NCBI GenBank assembly: GCA_028564925.1
Contig: CM053034.1
Location: forward strand, 154,659,705-154,723,704
Length of the DNA stretch: 64,000 bases
Reading direction: 5' to 3'
DNA from: Lithobates sylvaticus
Lineage: Eukaryota > Chordata > Amphibia > Anura > Ranidae
The notes below the pieces were generated by a model. It was given only the letters and a program-made list of their open reading frames with translations, made no database searches and was not told the origin of the DNA. This document shows positions 52,801 through 55,800 of the stretch, one piece after another (the first letter of the stretch is position 1; each line of letters opens with the position of its first letter). Made by a program: the position numbers and the translations under genes.

Positions 52801-55800
52801 ATAGTACCGAGGGTAAATGCATCACCTCGTGTGCAAATGTCCATGACAACCTGACTCCAAATTCCATCCTAGATCACCTACCCCTCCTACCCCCACTACT
52901 TTTCATAGTCTATATTCCATCTATATGCTATATGTACATCCTTTTTTCCTCAGTTCTTCTCTGCTTTCAGTTTTAATCCCTTCTCTGTGGTATACATCTT
53001 ATTTGCTTAGAAATGGGACTGTGGGGTGGTTCCTTGACAGGGGCTTCCCCTATGATGGCTCCAACATTTCTATAGCGGTGCTCCAACTTAGCAGTCAAAA
53101 GACAAAATTACACTTCATTCCACACTATGCAATGCGCTGAGGTGTGTTTTACCAAGTAAAAATGCAGAAATGCTTTCAACGAACAGAGAATAGTTTTTTG
53201 TAATGCACCCTTGCATTGAGCCTGCGTTAATCTAGGTCAGTGGTGGTCACCTTTCCTGACACATGTGGCCTCAAGTTTGGCCCCTGACATCACTAAAGGA
53301 TTTCACAAAATATTCAATGAATGTAAAGCTGGCTATACATTATTCACTTTTGTGATCAGCCAGCTGGCTGATAGAAAAAAACTGAACAGATCCCCCATCC
53401 TTGAATGTGTGGATGGGGAAATACTTCCCGTTGAGCTATCGTATTCTGACTGCTGGACTTCTCGGCTGCCAGGATACACTGATCAGTGCTGCAGCCAATG
53501 AGCTGCATGTGTGGAACAAAACACAAATGTTCAAGCAGGCCAATTCCAGAGGAGTTGATTATAAGGCCCTTTTACACTGTGGCACTTTGCAGCCGCTAAA
53601 GTGCTAAAAATAGCGCCTGCAAAGCGCCCTCAAACAGCCACTGCCGTCTCTCCAGTGTGAAAGCCCGCGGGCTTTCACACTGGAGCAGTGCGCTTGCTGG
53701 ACGCTGAAAAATGTCCTGCAAGCCGCAACTTTGGAGCGCTGAAGGGCCCCTTCCCATTGAAAACAATGGGGCAGCGCTCCAAACCCGCCTGCAAAGCGCC
53801 GCGGGCGGTTTTAACCCTTTTTCAGCCGCTAGCGGGGGTTAAAACTGCCCCGCTAGCGGCTGAAAAGCGCAGCTAAAATGATGGTAAAGCGCCGCTAAAT
53901 ATAGCGCCATCGCTCCCAGTGCCTCAGTGTGAAAGTAGCCTTAGAACGGCTGCTCTCGAATTAGAATGGCCATAGATGGATCCAAATTTGTCTGAGCTGA
54001 ACCAGCCAAATTTCAATCCATCTATGGCCAGCTGAATGCTACAGAAAGATGTCAGACATGCAACAGAAGATGGTCAAAGTCTATTGGCATGCTACAAGCA
54101 ATGGTCAAACACTGCAAACAAGCTATAGAAGTTGTTGGAAAATGAAGAGTCCTAGGCTGAAGACATTTTACAAGAGGCTGCTATAGATCACTGCTATTAC
54201 AGTCCTTTACTAATGCCTGCTTTCATATGTGTGTTCCCTACAGCCCCCATAAAAGATACTTGTGTCACATTTGATATTCCTCAGCAAAATCCATTATAAA
54301 AGATCGTTAAAAGGCAAAAAAGGGACTTTTAGCACAGAAAAAAAAAAAAAGACAGTAGGAAAGAGATAAACAGGCCATTTACTACCAGAGCTCAGTCCCC
54401 AAGGCCACACCATCAATACCTTAGGCTGTAAATAATTAAGAAATCATTACATTGCTCAGGCTGGAAGAGGGAGATGCAGCACTAGAGCTAGAGCCAGAAA
54501 AAGGTAAGTATACTGATCTTTCATACACAGGTCACGTTAGAATAGGTGTTAGGAGGGGGAGGAGCATTTTTAGGACTAGTTAGATAAAGATCAGAATTCT
54601 ACTTTAACCACTTTCTGCCCGCTGGCCATCATATGACATCCTTGACTTTGTGCGGGTATATGTTATGACGTCACGCCCGGCCTCTGCATTCAAACAAACG
54701 GCTGGGAAGCCAAGATCCTTTTTTTTTTTATTTCAGGCTTCCCAGCCTAGAGGTGAGATGTGGGGTCTTATTGACCCCATATCTCACTGTATAGAGGACC
54801 GATCATTCCATATTCCTATTACAAGGGAGGTTTACATTCCTTGTAATAGGAATAAAAGTGATCAAAAGTTTATTTTTAAAGTGTCAAACAAAAAAAATAA
54901 TAAAATGAACAAAAAAAAAAAAAAAATTTAAAATTGAAAGCGCCCCTGTCCCTGTGTGCTTGCACGCAAAAGCAAACGCATACATAAGTCCCGCCCATAT
55001 ACGAAAACGGTGTTCAAACCACACATGTGAGGTATTGCCTCAAACGTTAGAGTCAGAGCAATAATTCTAGCCCTGGACCTCCTCTGTAACTCAAACAATG
55101 AGACCAGTAAAACATTTTAAAGCGTTGCCTATGGGGATTTTTAAGTACTGAAATTTGGCGCCATTCCACAAGCGTGTGCAATTTTGAAGCTTGACATGTT
55201 AGGTATCTATTTACTCAGCGTAACTTCATCTTTCACATTATGCAAGAAAATTGGGCGTTCGAAAAATTGCTGTGCAAATACTGGGCAAGATAAAAAGTTG
55301 CAACGACCGCCATTGTATTCTCTAGGGTCTTTATATAATGTTTGGGTGTTCTATGTAATTTTCTAGCAAAAAAAAATAAATGATTTTTACATGTAGGAGA
55401 GAAATGTCAGAATTGGCCTGGGTGGCAAGTGGTTAAAGATGGCTTTGCAACAAGATTAAGAGAACGAATGTTCAAGGGTTTACAGTATAACATTTTAGTG
55501 GGCATGCTCACCATCCTTGAAGGGGTGTAGATACCCAAAAATTCTGAGGCCATAATTCTTCCACTTGGGCGAAACAGCCAGTTTGGTAACAGTGGTACGC
55601 ATCTGTAGAAAGGTAGAGCATAACATTATCACAGAGTGAGGCACTGGAAAGAAATGATTAATAAGTGGTGCAACAAAATGAAAACTTCGATGCCGAAACC
55701 CAAACATTTGGATGGCCAAAATCGACATTTTTATAAATAATAATTGTTTTATATTTGACTTTTTAATTACGATCATGACTTTAAATTAATATGAATTTAT

